From Xenoacremonium recifei (lineage: Eukaryota; Ascomycota; Sordariomycetes; Hypocreales; Nectriaceae): a stretch of DNA of 64,000 nt. The stretch is taken from contig WOFQ01000029.1 of NCBI GenBank assembly GCA_012184525.1, forward strand, positions 248,001-312,000. The letters are read 5' to 3'. The notes beneath the pieces are model-generated. The model ran no database searches, had not been told where the DNA came from, and worked only from the letters and a program-made list of their open reading frames with translations. This document shows positions 20,559 through 32,746 of the stretch, piece by piece (within the stretch, counting starts at the first letter, position 1; each line of letters opens with the position of its first letter). The position numbers and the translations under genes are program-made.

Positions 20559-23533
20559 TTATGCCACCGACGCGATAACCAGCGATGCTACACCCTCTTC
20601 CTCGCTCCGCACCGTGATCTTCGTCGTCACACCCGTTTTCGACGAGAACGCCATCCGCACGCTCGCCACCACGCGGCCGCCGCCGACTGTCTTGCCCAGC
20701 AGCTTGAGCGTGTGGGTAGTCTGGTTGACAGGGACGTCGGTGCCCTCCAGGGGCTGCAGCGAGAGCGTCTTGGAAAGTTGCTCCGTTGCCTCTGCGTTGG
20801 TTGTTAGCATATGTTCTATCGAATAATCGTTGTCTCAACGTACCTGCGATGCTCTTCATGCCACTGAGCTGGAGAGTCTCGGTGGCCTCCTCGCCAGAGG
20901 CACCAACCTGCTCCCAAAGGTGGTTGAAGTTGCTGGCGAATGTAGGGATCACGTAATCGCTGCCAGAAAGATCGAACTCGGACACCTCGTACTCATCATC
21001 GTAGCCGGTCTCCTCGGGCTCGTTGGTAGACGGGTCGATCTCTTTGCTGGTAAACCGGAGGATATTCGAGAAGGTGGCGATGGGGAGAGCACCCTCGCCG
21101 CTAACCTTCTTGAAGGCAACGTACACCTTACCGGGCTCGTCGGTGGGGAGCTTCTCGGCCTGGATAATGAAGACCTCCTCAAGCTCCTCCTCGTCTGACG
21201 GCGTCGCGACAACAGAGACGTTCTCAAGAACAGTCTCAGGGAGGGTGTTCTTGACCTCGTACTGAAGCACGACGTGCTCCTTGAAGATGTGCTTCACGAC
21301 TGACACAACATACTCGGTCTCAGCCTCAGTAAGCTCAACAACAGGCGACGACTTGAGAACGCTGCCAAACTCCTTCATCTCGGGAATCTCCATCAACTCC
21401 TGAGCATAGCGCTGGGCCGCAGCAGTGGCAGAGGCAGCCGCCTCCGCTCCAGAAGCAGGAGTCTTGGTAGGGCCGACCTTGGGGGCCTTGATGGTAGGAG
21501 TAGTGGCAGTGAGCTTCTTGGTCCTGTCCTCGGCATCGGCCTGTTCTCGGGTGACGACGGGGATCTTTGAGATGTCGAAGGGCGAGCCAAAGGTTGACTT
21601 GTCGTCTGAGGTAACGTACATGACCAGTTGGTGCTCGAAGAAGGGGAGGGAGAACATGTTTTCTGGGGGGTTCAGTTAGCTTTGATGCACGTGTATCAGG
21701 GGTTCTACAAAACCTACCGTTCTTAACGAAACGTCCAGCAAGCTCATCATCAGCCTCTTCCATCAGCTTCAAGTTGAGCGCAGCACGATCTCGGACCTCA
21801 TCATCGACATCGTCCAAGCATCGGGTAAGCAGAACGTGAACGCTTCGCTTAACTTCGGGGTCCTTCTGTCCGACTCCAAATTTGGCGAGGGCAGTGACAG
21901 CAGAGGCTCGGACAATAGCGTTCTCGAGCACCACTCGGTTGTAGATGTAGCGGATGTACTTGGTAGGCTGGGCCGTCTTGGGTCCTTCAAGACCAATAAG
22001 ATGCAGGATGCGGACGGCCAGCTTGGTGAACTCGCAATCCTCGATAAACTCGCAGAGATGAGCAAGCGCGTCCTCCTTGGAATCGGGAACGAACTTGATA
22101 AGATCGAACATGCTCTCGACAACAGCCCGCTTGAACTCGTAACCACCCTCATCCCGCAGAATACCACTGAGGAAGGTGAGCATACCAGCCTGCTTGCTGG
22201 GGAACTTCAAGCAGAGCGTCCGGATAGCTTCAACAATGGTGATCTTGAATTCGTCCGTAATTTCGTTCATGAAACCCGAGATTTGCTTCATCAATCGATC
22301 GACACTGGCCTCGTTTCCGGTCTTGAGAAGAGTGGTGATAGCGAAGGTGGCGATGGATCGGTTGCTGTTGGAGATGAGCAGCTCGATGTCGGGGTTGCAG
22401 ACGTGGACAGCGCTGGGCTTGAACGAGGCGAAGTTGTGGAGGATTCGGAGAGCCGCAAACTTGGTCACGGCGCGAGGAGAGGTCAGGAACAGTTGCAAGA
22501 CATGCACAGCCTGGGCGACCTCGGCATCGGTGACGTCTCGCATATCGCAGATGGCCTTGGCAGCCTCGAAGTTGACCATCTCGCTCTTGTGTCGCAACCA
22601 GCCGTCCAGGAGCTGCATCATGGGCTTTCGCAGGGAAGCGTCCTCCTCGGCGAGCTGGGAAGCAAGTCGGACCAGCAGGACAATAGCGGCGGGGCTCTTA
22701 ATGGCACCCGGGGCGCCAAACTGCTGGACCATCTTGACCAGCGACATGCGGTCGTGCGAGCGCATCTGGTACAGAAGACCGATGGCGTGGTACTGGGTCA
22801 TTGTCGAGTTGTTCATGGGCATCTGGCTGCTGGAGGAAGAGAAGCCGAGCGAGAAACCGCCCGAGGACTTGGTGGAAGCAGCTGCCTCCTGAGTCTCGCT
22901 CTGCCATCGTCGGACGACATCCTTGGCGATAGGGAGAAGGTGATATGACGAAACAAGGGCAGCGGACGACACTGACGGGTTCTTGTCGACAATGGCGGTC
23001 TTCATTACTCGTTCGATGGACTGGACGGTGGTTGACTGCGGCAACGTCAGCTTCCCAGGGGTTCATTACCCAGCATGTTAACCTACGTCGATGATGCGGC
23101 ACAGGGCGCGGATGGCGTTTGGTCGGAAGATGGCATCGGTGCTGCCGCCGGTATCCTTCATGATGGTGCTAGTCACCATGATAATGTCCTCGGCAGAGCT
23201 GGCGAGCTCCTTGATGACCAGGTGGACCATCTGGCGGAGGCTGGCATCCTTGTTCTGGAACAGCTTGGAGATGCCGAAGAAGAGGGTGGTGGCTTCGTTG
23301 GTCGGGAACTTCTCGCCCGTGTAGAGGAGCAGGGCGATCTTGGTGAGGAGGATGCGACATCGTCGAGGCTGGATCGGGGAGCTGTTGAAGAGACGGGCTT
23401 TCGCGACCATGTTAGCTCAAGAGGGGGCAGACAGACCGCAATTGTCCAGCAACACACCTTCCTGGAAGACTTGGGTGCGGTCCACCTTGACCAGGCCGAG
23501 GTCGGCATCTTCGTCCTTTTTGCCGTAGCTCAT
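20559..23533 (-). CDS. SEC21: Coatomer subunit gamma (COPI coat)
   Basis: Five exons, 23533-23458, 23397-23087, 23035-21718, 21662-20844 and 20791-20559, give 918 aa, the normal length. The protein begins MSYGKKDEDADLGLVKVDRT, then has an adaptin-type helical repeat region (ARLFNSSPIQPRRCRILLTK onward, about residues 25-540). A Ser/Ala-rich hinge follows, and then the gamma appendage (about 600-918), with conserved stretches such as FEHQLVMYVTSDDK, LQYEVKNTLPETVLENV and the final KITVRSEEEGVASLVI. It forms the COPI coat for retrograde Golgi-to-ER traffic. The last intron sits in the appendage; reading through it, as a long ORF to 20440 does, loses the conserved C-terminus. Essential housekeeping gene, divergent from the Atp12 gene. 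Confidence 0.96.
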
Positions 23534-24175
23534 GATGGGCGACGGAGGGTGGGAGAGGCTGAGGCAGAGGGTTGGCGAAGTGGTCGTTGTCTCGCTGGCT
23601 CCAGAATCACCACGTCGCAGTTACGGTCAGGGATGAGACGGGGCTTCGAGATGGGTCACGTGGATCTTATCGGCTTATCGATAGGAGCTCGTGTAAGTAC
23701 CTGCCAGCTGTTAACATCACGACAAAACCTATGAATGAGAGCTTTTTTTATTGGAGAGATCCCAAATCCTAAAGCTTTAAATATAGGAAACCTCGGTTGT
23801 TTATTTCTTGTGGTCTTGATGTGTCTTGGTAGCCTTGAAGGTCAACTGGGAGTACTTACCTACAAGTAGTTTCGATGTGATCTAAAATACCTGCCGAATA
23901 GTTCTGAAATTGAAGCCTCAAAGAAAGAAACCTATAACGACAGCCATTGTAGAGAATTCGAAGGTGAAATAAATGAATACACAGATAAGTAAGAGTGGGA
24001 ATCACAATTTAGTCTCAAGTTACCATGATTCAAACCTGTGTAGGTATCCTCAGTTGAGCTCTGCATTTCAACATCACCTACCCGGGAGCTAAAATCCACT
24101 TCTCCGGTTCCTCGCCAGCCCCAAATTTCGCGCCCCATCATAGCCTTCTTCAATCCCAACACCAACATCGCAAAC
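23534..24175. other. Divergent promoter, 642 bp, coatomer gamma / Atp12
   Basis: AT-richer middle part (about 23750-23950). No gene, RNA or strong motif recognised. Confidence 0.45.
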
Positions 24176-25364
24176 ATGAAGCCTCCCGCTCGAATACCGC
24201 TGCGGCTGGTGCCACGGCTAGTCAATACTGCAGCGTTTGTCCGTCCGATCCATTCTTCGGTCACAAGAACCGCCAATGTCGCTCCCATCGTTGGCACCGG
24301 GCCGCCTCCCGAGCCACCGGTGCCTTCTGTCGAGAATGTCCACGAGCGAGTTGCCAGGCGGAGGCGGCAGGCTGAGATGCTGAAGAACGCCAAGGAGATA
24401 CGGAATGCAAAGGAGGGCAAGGGGAGCAAGCAGACGGGATTGAAGAAGCGGTTCTGGAAGGATGTGGCTGTCAAAGAGGTTGACGGTAAGTTCTATTGTC
24501 GGGCTTCTCATGATGCCATCAACCTCACTAGATCCCTTGCTAATTTGAGATCTCTGGATAGGAAAGCTACAAGTCCATCTCGATGCACGACCTCTCAGAC
24601 ATCCCCAGACCAAGGAGATTGTCCGCCTGCCTCGATCCAAGTTCGACCTCGCCTTTGCCCTAGCTCTCGAATGGGATCTCTTGACCTCGGCCCAAGACGC
24701 TACGAGGCAGCACTTGATCCCCTTGACGAGTCTCGTCTGCCGCGCCCTGGACATCGCCGCCGACGACGCCGCCAGCACCCCCTCCTCTACCAAGATCCGC
24801 ACCGTGATCGCGACGACCGTCCTCCGATACCTCGACACCGACTCGCTGCTCTGCTGGGCGCCTCCAGCCGGGCAACATGATATACGCAACGATGCCGGGG
24901 AGTCGCTGCGGGATGTGCAGAAGAAGACGGCCGAGGAGATCGTCTCATTCCTCACCACACATGTTTGGCCGGGCATCACGATCGAGCCGGTGCTCGACGG
25001 CCACTCCATCGTGCCGCGCAAGCAGAGCCCTGGCGTGCGCGAGGTAGTCCAGGGTTGGATTACAGGGCTGGACGCCTGGGAGATCGCTGGACTGGAACGC
25101 GCCGTACTGGCTGGCAAGAGCCTCGTGGCGGCAGCACGCTTTGTGACGGAGTGGAGCGAAGGGCCTGTCGGCAAGGGACATCTCAGTGAGAGCAGCAAGA
25201 AGTTTGGCGTCGAGGAGGCGGCCGTGGCGACGAGCCTGGAGGTGGACTGGCAGACGGGACATTGGGGGGAGGTTGAGGACACGCACGATGTCAACAAGGA
25301 GGATGTCAGGCGGCAGCTGGGCAGTGTTGCGCTGCTGGTGTCAGGTTCGAAGAAGGCCGCCTGA
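24176..25364 (+). CDS. ATP12: Mitochondrial F1-ATPase assembly chaperone Atp12
   Basis: Two exons, 24176-24485 and 24562-25364, join in frame; 370 aa. An Arg-rich leader (MKPPARIPLRLVPRLVNTAA) indicates mitochondrial import. The ATP12 domain starts with KKRFWKDVAVKEVDGKLQV, then LDARPLRHPQTKEIVRLP, FALALEWDL and HLIPLTSLVCRALDI, the diagnostic order for this family. A C-terminal helical domain covers about residues 230-350. The family binds the F1 alpha subunit in the matrix and is needed to build the F1 head of ATP synthase. Length and domain order are normal for fungi. The start is the first ATG, with a good context and a clean presequence. Confidence 0.93.
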
Positions 25365-26721
25365 AGGTGCTTGCCATCATGGGAGTTGTAAAACTATGTA
25401 CGTCTACGCTGTGAATCTGTAAAAGCTAGGAGATGAGGCATGTAAATTGCGATTGGGTTATGGGGGATACGTTTGTATACAGTTACAACAGAACACCACG
25501 AAAGAGTCAAGAAATTGATGTTGAATCGTTTCAGAGGATTCACAACGTCAACCTGTCGAGATGTTTGTCTTTGTCTCGTATAGCCACGCGCGCAGCATTC
25601 TGCGGCTTGTCAGCGGGGATTGAGCCGACGGGAGGATATTTATAGTATGCATGGCTTCTCTGCCACCACGTTTGTCTACAAGTGCATGCGCATGCCCGTA
25701 TATGTATGTAACAAACAGAGTCATCACGCCAGCTTTTACGCTCTATTCTATTGTCGACCTCATCAAGACAGAATAAGAATGTGCTTCTTCGGCTCTCTTC
25801 CGCCCTGCCACCCCTGCGCGTCTCCACTGACTGGGCTGTTATTGAAACTGGGATGATTACGGGCGAGCCAAGCCTTGGCTTTGCCAGTAACCTTAATTGC
25901 TTCTCTGTTGATCAAACCGACGGCGAGTCTTGGAGAGTCCTGAGCCAGTCATCCTGCCGCGCTGCTCCGTAGTCATCAGACAGTCCTCGTCAGCTCTCCC
26001 GCCACTGAGACCATGCATCAGCTGGCCTGGCTCTGCCAAGTGGCCAAGCTGGTAGAGACAAAGTCCAAACTGCCAAGGCTGACTGGCCGCTGGAACTTTC
26101 CGCTGCCGGCGGCCGACGGACTCCAAACAGGGCATAACTGTGGCGACAAGCCTCCTCGCAGACGCTAATTTCCCCTTAGTTCGGGACCGCTTGGAGGCGG
26201 AGTCGAGAATGAGGGCTGGGCATGGGGCAGCTGAAGCCGGGGCCTGGACGAGATGCCGCGGGGACTTTGTCTGGGAGTCAGGACGAGTGAGTGTCGAGAG
26301 AGTCAACAGTCACAAAGACTCAGGGGCATGCATGTGTTGACGGGACAGAGTAACTATGCATCGTGTCTGCACAGCAGCGGCAGATCTGAGCCGTGCTTGT
26401 GGTCCGTCGGGCATCAGATCCGGTTGCAGGTGTTCCTGAAAGGGCATCTCGGCCACGGCGACTAATGCACACAAACCACCCCCCCCTCTGACAGGAGGCG
26501 TTTTCAGCTCCCCAATGAGCGTCCGCTTGGCACATCCTTCGTGGCACACGCCCTTACCGTACCGTAGCCCGGCGGCCCCGTTTATACAGGCAAAGCTGCT
26601 TTAAAGGCACCATGAAGCCCGACCTCAACCACCCCTGTCCTGTCTGTCCTGCTGCTGTTGCTGTTGCTGCTGCGGAGAGAACAGACAGACAGACAGAGAG
26701 AGCTTCACGACAACCTCAACA
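25365..26721. other. Intergenic, about 1.36 kb
   Basis: 3' flank of the Atp12 gene and promoter/leader of the aspartic protease. ORFs on both strands are short and show no family motif. Simple repeats occur close to the protease start. Confidence 0.5.
26636..26702 (+). repeat. Simple-sequence tract in the protease 5' leader
   Basis: Runs of CTGTC, then CTG/TTG triplets, then ACAG tetramers ending about 20 bp before the protease start at 26722. Unstable repeats so close to a start codon could tune expression; on the other strand they give a meaningless poly-Gln ORF. Confidence 0.7.
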
Positions 26722-28470
26722 ATGCGGTGGAATAGCTTGGGAGGCGCGGCGTCTGCTGCTGCCCTGCTCGGTAGCCATTGCGCCGATGCTGCTGGCTTTC
26801 CGCGATCCAAGGCTGGGAACGGATATCTCGCTGTGTCCGTGGGAACGATCAATCGGGCGCCGAAATCACTGAAGCGAGACGACGGCTCAATCGTCACCAC
26901 ATTGCTCAACGAAGACTTCTTCTACGCTACCGAGAGTAAGTGTTGACCGGCCCCCCTTATTCTGCCTCCCCAGAGACACAGACTCCATGGCCACCTCGTG
27001 GGCTCGCGAAGTGAAACATTGATCACCACCAGCTAACACAGCGTTTCTGCAATCCAGTCTCCATCGGCACGCCCCCTCAAAACGTCACCGTTCTCGTCGA
27101 CACCGGATCCAACGAGCTTTGGGTCAACCCCGACTGCGAGAACGTGTCCACGCAAGACCAGTACAAGCAATGCCAGAGCTTCGGCGAATACGATCCCTCC
27201 AAGTCAACAACACCGCCCGTCGGGCCCTACGGCCGCGAGAAGATCCGGTACGGCGACGCCTCCGACTCGTCGACTCAAACGTCCGCTACGATCCGATACT
27301 ACCGCGACACCATCACCTTTGGCGGCACCGCCGAGCTCAAGAACCAGACCTTCGGCGTGGTCATCGAGAGCGATGGCATCTCGCAGGGCATCCTGGGCCT
27401 GGCGCCTGATCTGGACGCCGGGTATAGCAGTGATCTGCCCTACCCGCTGGTCCTCAGCTCAATGGCTGAGGAGGGCCTGATTGCGAGCCGCGTCTTCGCG
27501 CTGGACTTGCGCCATGCGGCGGACGCAACAGGCGCGGTTATCTACGGCGGACTGGATCGCAACAAGTTCATCGGCAGTTTGGAGACGCGAGATATCGTCA
27601 AGGGGTCAGACGGCTCGTTCCGTCTGGCTACGGAGCTGACCAGCGTGGGCATCACGACGTCGTCCGCGAAGACGTTCAGCCTGGACTCGAGCGATACGAA
27701 TGTCATGCTGGACTCGGGCACGACGATTACCCGGATGCACTCCTCGGCAGCCTACCCGATCCTCGAAGCTATGAATGCGCAGTCCGATGGCGAGGGCTAC
27801 TACTATACCGAGTGCTCGTGGAAGGACAAGTCTGGAGGTGTTGACTTCACCTTTGGCAGCAAGACGGTGCAAGTGCCGTTCGCAGACTTCTTGCTGGACG
27901 TCGGGTCGGATACGTACTGCTACATTGGTCTGGTCACGACGACCGACCAGCAGATCCTAGGCGACACGGTGCTGCGCGCGGGATACTTTGTGTTTGACTG
28001 GGACAACCAGCAAGTGCATATCGCTCAGGCGGCGAACTGTGGTGATGATGATATCGTGGCTGTGAGCTCAGGCACGGATGCTGTCCCGGATGTGACGGGC
28101 AACTGTGCGCCGAGCGATGCCACGGAGACAGGAGGTGCACTTGTAAGTTCCCATTCAGACTGTTTCATCATCTTGTTCATTTGCTGACTTCCAACAGGCT
28201 TCTGAGACGGGCGCCGGCGCGATCTCGATCCCCACGCAAGCCTACACCACGACTTACACCGTCACTTCATGCGATCTCTTCGCAACTGACTGCAAGACCG
28301 GCGTCGTGACGACCCAGACCGTCGACCCAGCCAGCGGCACCGTGACCGTCACGGCCGGCGCATCAACAAGCACTGGCGACTCGGACGATTCGGCGGCGGT
28401 GCAGCCCCAGGCAATGAGTTGGTTGCTCGTTGTAGCAGGTGCCTTCGTGGCGGGACTCAACCTGGTATAA
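26722..28470 (+). CDS. GPI-anchored aspartic protease (yapsin / OpsB-like)
   Basis: Three exons, 26722-26935, 27058-28142 and 28198-28470, join in frame; 523 aa. A signal peptide is followed by a propeptide and a basic KR site (SLKRDDGS) before the mature enzyme. The pepsin fold shows both active-site aspartates: VDTGSNELW (Asp86) and MLDSGTTITRM (Asp290). The flap-region sequence is IRYGDAS. The C-terminus is Ser/Thr-rich, includes TTTYTVTSCDLFATDC, and ends with a hydrophobic tail (SWLLVVAGAFVAGLNLV) after small residues, as expected for a GPI signal. It would sit on the plasma membrane or wall and process secreted proteins. A GTG-initiated ORF at 27144 is only the middle of exon 2. Confidence 0.92.
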
Positions 28471-29540
28471 AAGTCGAGGGTGGCGGCGTTAGAGCTGGAG
28501 TTGTACATAATATCACATACTTCACATAAACGATACGGGCGGGTTTACTGGGTGCATGGCATACGCGGGTTATGTTGATTCCCATACACATACATAGTTT
28601 GGTTCGGATATTTTGAATACGATATACAAAGAGCATGATAACATGTTTTTGAACTCCAAAAATCTGCGATTTTGTTGAAGCGACTTGCCAGATTAATTAA
28701 TTGCTTTAGGGAGGCTGGGATCTGCTTCAACTTATGGAGGGTGGCCTCAAGGCCAGCACCAAGCTTTGAGAGACTTTCCTATTTTGGCAATGTTGGGAAG
28801 CTACACTGCCAAGTCCCAACGGTGATCAGATCTGCAGACGCCACACGAAGCTACAAGTAGATCTGAGGTGCAATCCTGCGTTACCGGATCTCTGGTTGGG
28901 TATGGTTGCAGAGGAACGCTGGCCTTGGCAGTGTGACTTGTGAGGGCGGCTACAGACCGTTGCATATGCCGCTGTAAATGCCAAATCTTGACTCGCACAA
29001 ACTCAGCTGGTAATCATTTCTTTTTGGCGTGTCAGTTGTCTACGTGGTATGAGATAGGTGGAGGGTGTTTCTGTTAGATTGATGGGTTTGAATGGTTTTC
29101 GTACAATGGACGGAACGCACTCTATGCTGGCTCATCATGTACCGGCTCCATCAACAACTCTTGCTTCTTAGTGAAGAGAAACATACGCACTTCCTTCGCT
29201 GTCTCTTTGCAACTGTTCCACAGCCTCGCAAAGTGTTCGGTAGTTGGCGCTGATCTCTACCCTAAGCGCCTCTCCCATCACAACGGTCCTACCCCAGGCT
29301 GCAGTCAGAAAATAGTGTACTGAAAAGCAACGAACCATGCCCAGCCCGTCCTTCAGGCTGCAGGCAGCTGGCCCTCAGCCCCCAACCTAGGACTTGATAC
29401 TGATCATCACGGCTTCATTCGTAAGCAAGCTGAAACCTGCTTAGCACGTGCATTAGCCCGCAGACTTTTGGTCCCATGAGGCCTCACCCAGCTTCAAACA
29501 ACCACAGACGACGTTGGGCTGCGGCTCACACAAATTCAAA
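28471..29540. other. Intergenic, about 1.07 kb
   Basis: Between the protease stop and the HET gene. I see no gene, tRNA or repeat. The gap is AT-rich in its first 250 bp. Confidence 0.5.
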
Positions 29541-31388
29541 ATGCTCTCACCAATAACTGGGAACATGAAGATAACGATCGAGTATGAGCAGCTTCCAGTC
29601 CAGACAGATGAGCTCCGGCTCATTGAGATCCCTCCCACCAACAATACGCGTGCCTTGCCGGACCACGAAGATGTCCTAGACCTGGGCTTGAAAACCTACC
29701 AGCGCCAGGACTGTCCTCCTTACGTGGCTCTCTCGTACGCATGGGGTCCTCCCACTTGCACGTTGCCAGTATTCGTCAATGGCAGGCTCTGCCAGATCAG
29801 CGAGACCGTCGAGCAGGCTCTCCGGCAACTCAGCAGCCACGAGAACACCAACGGCAACACTTGTTTCGTCTGGATCGACCAGATCTGCATCAACCAAGAC
29901 GACAGCATTGAGAAGAACCATCAAGTCCAACAGATGCGGCTGATATACAGCGAGGCTGAGCGTGTCATGTCCTGGCTTGGTCCGGGGTTTCCCAACAGCG
30001 ATCTCCTCTTCAGCCACCTCCAGAGCATCGCGGATGCCGTGTTAAGCCACAATTTGGAGACCCTACAGAGCCTCCATAAAGACGAGAAGCTCGTCGCACT
30101 GATGCAGGAAGCATTCCAGCGCTTTTGCCAGTGCCTCTACTGGAAGCGTCTTTGGATCCTCCAAGAGTTCGCAACCGCTCCCGACGTCAAAGTCACCTGT
30201 GGCGCCTTGAGCCTGACTGCCCGTAACCTCTCTTTGGCGATGTACCCATTGAGCTATCTCAGAAACGAGTTCCAGACCGCTGGCTTCAAATACGACACGC
30301 TGCAGAATAGGCTGAGGATGATTCTGTATCCTGAGGAGCGCAGCTTCGTGGACAACCTGATCACACGACGACAGCGCTTCCGTGAGGGTGTGCACGATCG
30401 CTTCTTTCGTGTGCTCGTGACATGTCTGACGCTGGAGCTTGATTACAACATGGTGTTGGCATCAGATCCGCGGGATCGCATCCTGGGTTTGCTTCACCTG
30501 GCCAGCGATTGCACTGAGCTTGAGGAACTGGTGGACTACTCCAAGACCTGCGAGCAGGTATACACTGACACGGCAGTTGCGCTGCTTCGGCAGGGTAATA
30601 TTGCCTTTCTGCTCTATTCGCAGTTCCCGAAAGAGTTGAAGTCATTGCCTAGCTGGGTGCCCGACTGGAGCATGGAGGTGCGTGAGGCGTCAACGCGGTC
30701 ACCCTGGTTCAGTAAGTTCTGTGCCGCCGGTGAGGTTCCGCCGCCGCCGGTTGTCTATGAGCCGGAGGGAAATCGGATGAGCCTGCGTGGTGTGTTCGTG
30801 GACAAGATAGTAGAATGCCGCGATGCATGGGAACCCAGATGGCTCAAGCCTATGGATCTGGAGGCAGCTCGAGTCTATATGAATGGTATCGTGGAGTTAT
30901 GCCATAAGTCGCCGCGCGTGGAAAAGGGTCAAGAAAGATTGCAGGCTGCAAGGGTTGCTACCCTCGATGCGGTTTTGTTCAGTTCGGATGGGTGGAGCAT
31001 TGGAGATTACCTGAACGACTTCCTCTATGGATACGAGAGACTCTTGGGTGAGAGAGAAAGAGAGAGCACTATGATTCAAGACGGCGTTGAAGTCAAGATT
31101 GACTATGACACATATGACGGTCAAAGTAGCGACTGGTTCCTTGCCGCTTTGCGGCGTCAACACACGCGACGACCGTTCCGGACAGCCTCTGGTTTCGTCG
31201 GTGTCGGTGCATGTTCACTCGAGCCAGGGGACGAGATATGTATCTTCTTTGGTGGACACACGCCATTCACTGTGAGACCATTAGAAGATGGAACCTATGG
31301 GTTTGTGGGAGACGCGTATGTACACGGGATCATGTTTGGGGAGTTTCTAAAAGGGGAGACTGAGGAGAAGGTTTTTACGCTGAGATGA
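29541..31388 (+). CDS. Heterokaryon incompatibility (HET) domain protein
   Basis: Single exon, 615 aa from the first ATG in frame; an in-frame TTG nine codons upstream is not used. The HET domain spans about residues 60-200 with its three landmarks: YVALSYAWGPP, CFVWIDQICINQDD and YWKRLWILQEFA. The middle (DYNMVLASDPRDRILGLLHL) and C-terminal (FRTASGFVGVGACSLEPGDE) parts follow the usual layout of this large fungal family. HET proteins take part in non-self recognition and can trigger cell death after fusion of unlike hyphae. There is no NACHT or WD40 part, so this is a stand-alone HET protein. The partner cannot be read from sequence; two small orphan genes follow on the same strand. Confidence 0.93.
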   Translation: MLSPITGNMKITIEYEQLPVQTDELRLIEIPPTNNTRALPDHEDVLDLGLKTYQRQDCPPYVALSYAWGPPTCTLPVFVNGRLCQISETVEQALRQLSSHENTNGNTCFVWIDQICINQDDSIEKNHQVQQMRLIYSEAERVMSWLGPGFPNSDLLFSHLQSIADAVLSHNLETLQSLHKDEKLVALMQEAFQRFCQCLYWKRLWILQEFATAPDVKVTCGALSLTARNLSLAMYPLSYLRNEFQTAGFKYDTLQNRLRMILYPEERSFVDNLITRRQRFREGVHDRFFRVLVTCLTLELDYNMVLASDPRDRILGLLHLASDCTELEELVDYSKTCEQVYTDTAVALLRQGNIAFLLYSQFPKELKSLPSWVPDWSMEVREASTRSPWFSKFCAAGEVPPPPVVYEPEGNRMSLRGVFVDKIVECRDAWEPRWLKPMDLEAARVYMNGIVELCHKSPRVEKGQERLQAARVATLDAVLFSSDGWSIGDYLNDFLYGYERLLGERERESTMIQDGVEVKIDYDTYDGQSSDWFLAALRRQHTRRPFRTASGFVGVGACSLEPGDEICIFFGGHTPFTVRPLEDGTYGFVGDAYVHGIMFGEFLKGETEEKVFTLR

Positions 31389-32029
31389 GCAGAGCAAGGG
31401 GTTTCTTTTCACAGCCAGCGGCATAACGATATACGAATGTAATGACAGCAATAGCATACGACATACACGAAAATCATGAAATTGGGTACTTCGACAGAAT
31501 TTTTAGGCTATAGATGGGCTCTAACGGATAACTTCAAGATTCGGAATCACAAGCAAGTTGCCTAGTTATTAAGTTCAATGACAATCACCGGAAAGCTCCC
31601 CGGGACTCAGCACGACGCCTCCTTCGTCAACTAAGCCACCAAGTCCGCTCGTGGCAGCCCTCGATTGGAAAGCCTCACTATTAATTTTGGAGAAACAAAG
31701 CTGCTGGTAGTGCGGAACTTCCCGTCCAGGTCTGGTCTGGACCTCAGCCGCTCGCAAAGTGCAGCAAGTGGCGTCTTCGGTGATATAAGCATGACTGCGT
31801 TGGCTGGCCTAGACCACTCGATACTTTTTCCATTTACAGAGCTCCATCGCGGGATAAAAGTCGGGCGATCCATTGATCAGAAATGTGTGAAGTCGAAGAG
31901 AGCCGTCGCTGCAGATGTTTGCACCATAGCTTATGCACCTCAACGGCGTAGGCGAATAAGTCTTGCTCCGAGATTCTTGATCCCAATCAACGTCTCCGAT
32001 TTCCGAGGCGAAACTTTGAGCCCTCAGCC
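31389..32029. other. Intergenic, 640 bp
   Basis: 3' flank of the HET gene and promoter of the small gene at 32030. A 176-codon ORF overlapping the small gene's start is in another frame and shows no motif. Confidence 0.45.
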
Positions 32030-32569
32030 ATGCCTATCCAGTTATCGTCAGCAGCCCTACAGGAACTTTGGCAGGCATGTCAGCAAAGCTCCGAGGGGGC
32101 CGCCCTGTGGGAATACCTCGTCAGCAACGGCGCCTCACCCAAGGAAATCCAGTCCGGCTCCTGGGACCCCAACTACAGCCCTGAACCACATCTAGTTCTT
32201 TTTTCGAACTCCGAGACGCGTGCCAGCACATCGTCATCTTCCCGTTCATCTCGGCACCATCACAGCCATTCGCAAAAGCATCAAGGTCTACTTTTGCCAG
32301 CTGGAGGCGCATATGCAACGCAAAATATGCAGGTAGTGCCATATGGGCAAGGAGGAGGCCAGCAAGCTATTTTAGGCCCTTGGGTTGAGGCGTTTCTCGT
32401 GAGAGATAGCCGTAGTAGATATGTTTTATGGCGAGATGCCGCCGGAAACGAATACTTCAATCGGCCGGATGAGTGGAAGCGACAACGATCAGATCGAGAC
32501 AAACGAGTGTTCTGGGGCTCTTATCACCAGAAGAAGAATTTCTATAGTTACAAGGATCCTAGCTCCTAA
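32030..32569 (+). CDS. Small orphan protein, paralog of the gene at 33471-34088
   Basis: Single exon, 179 aa, ATG in good context. I do not recognise the family. The N-terminal 65 residues align with the product of the gene at 33471 through a pattern M-x-IQ-x-S...LQE..Q...EG-x-AL, then Q-x-GSW, FS-x2-E-x-RA-x-T-x-S and a later GLL-P and Q-V/L-VPY. The centre is Ser/His-rich (RSSRHHHSHSQKHQ). The C-terminus is distinct: WVEAFLVRDSRSRYVLWRD, then a basic aromatic end. No signal peptide or membrane segment is visible, so it is probably cytosolic or nuclear. Codon use and the maintained similarity to its neighbour support a real gene. Confidence 0.7.
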   Translation: MPIQLSSAALQELWQACQQSSEGAALWEYLVSNGASPKEIQSGSWDPNYSPEPHLVLFSNSETRASTSSSSRSSRHHHSHSQKHQGLLLPAGGAYATQNMQVVPYGQGGGQQAILGPWVEAFLVRDSRSRYVLWRDAAGNEYFNRPDEWKRQRSDRDKRVFWGSYHQKKNFYSYKDPSS

Positions 32570-32746
32570 ATACGAGATGGCTGAAAATGGCGAGATGCCT
32601 TGCAACGTCATGTCTTGATTGAAGAATTTCTTCACGCATCGCCTCGTCAGATGAAGGACGGAAAGCCCAAGAAAAGCATGGAAGCATTAGTTAACAAACA
32701 TTTATTTGCTTTTTAATTCGGTAGTGCTGTCTTTCTCAACATGCTA

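Noticed and set aside
20440..21657. Minus ORF continuing past the coatomer appendage to 20440
   Set aside because: It reads through an intron with good splice sites; splicing at 20844/20791 restores the conserved gamma-COP C-terminus ending at 20559.
21836..22948. Long plus-strand ORFs (370 and 238 codons) opposite coatomer gamma
   Set aside because: Shadow frames of a well conserved coding exon, with no motif of their own.
31665..32195. 176-codon plus ORF overlapping the start of the small gene at 32030
   Set aside because: Different frame from the paralog-supported gene and no similarity to it.
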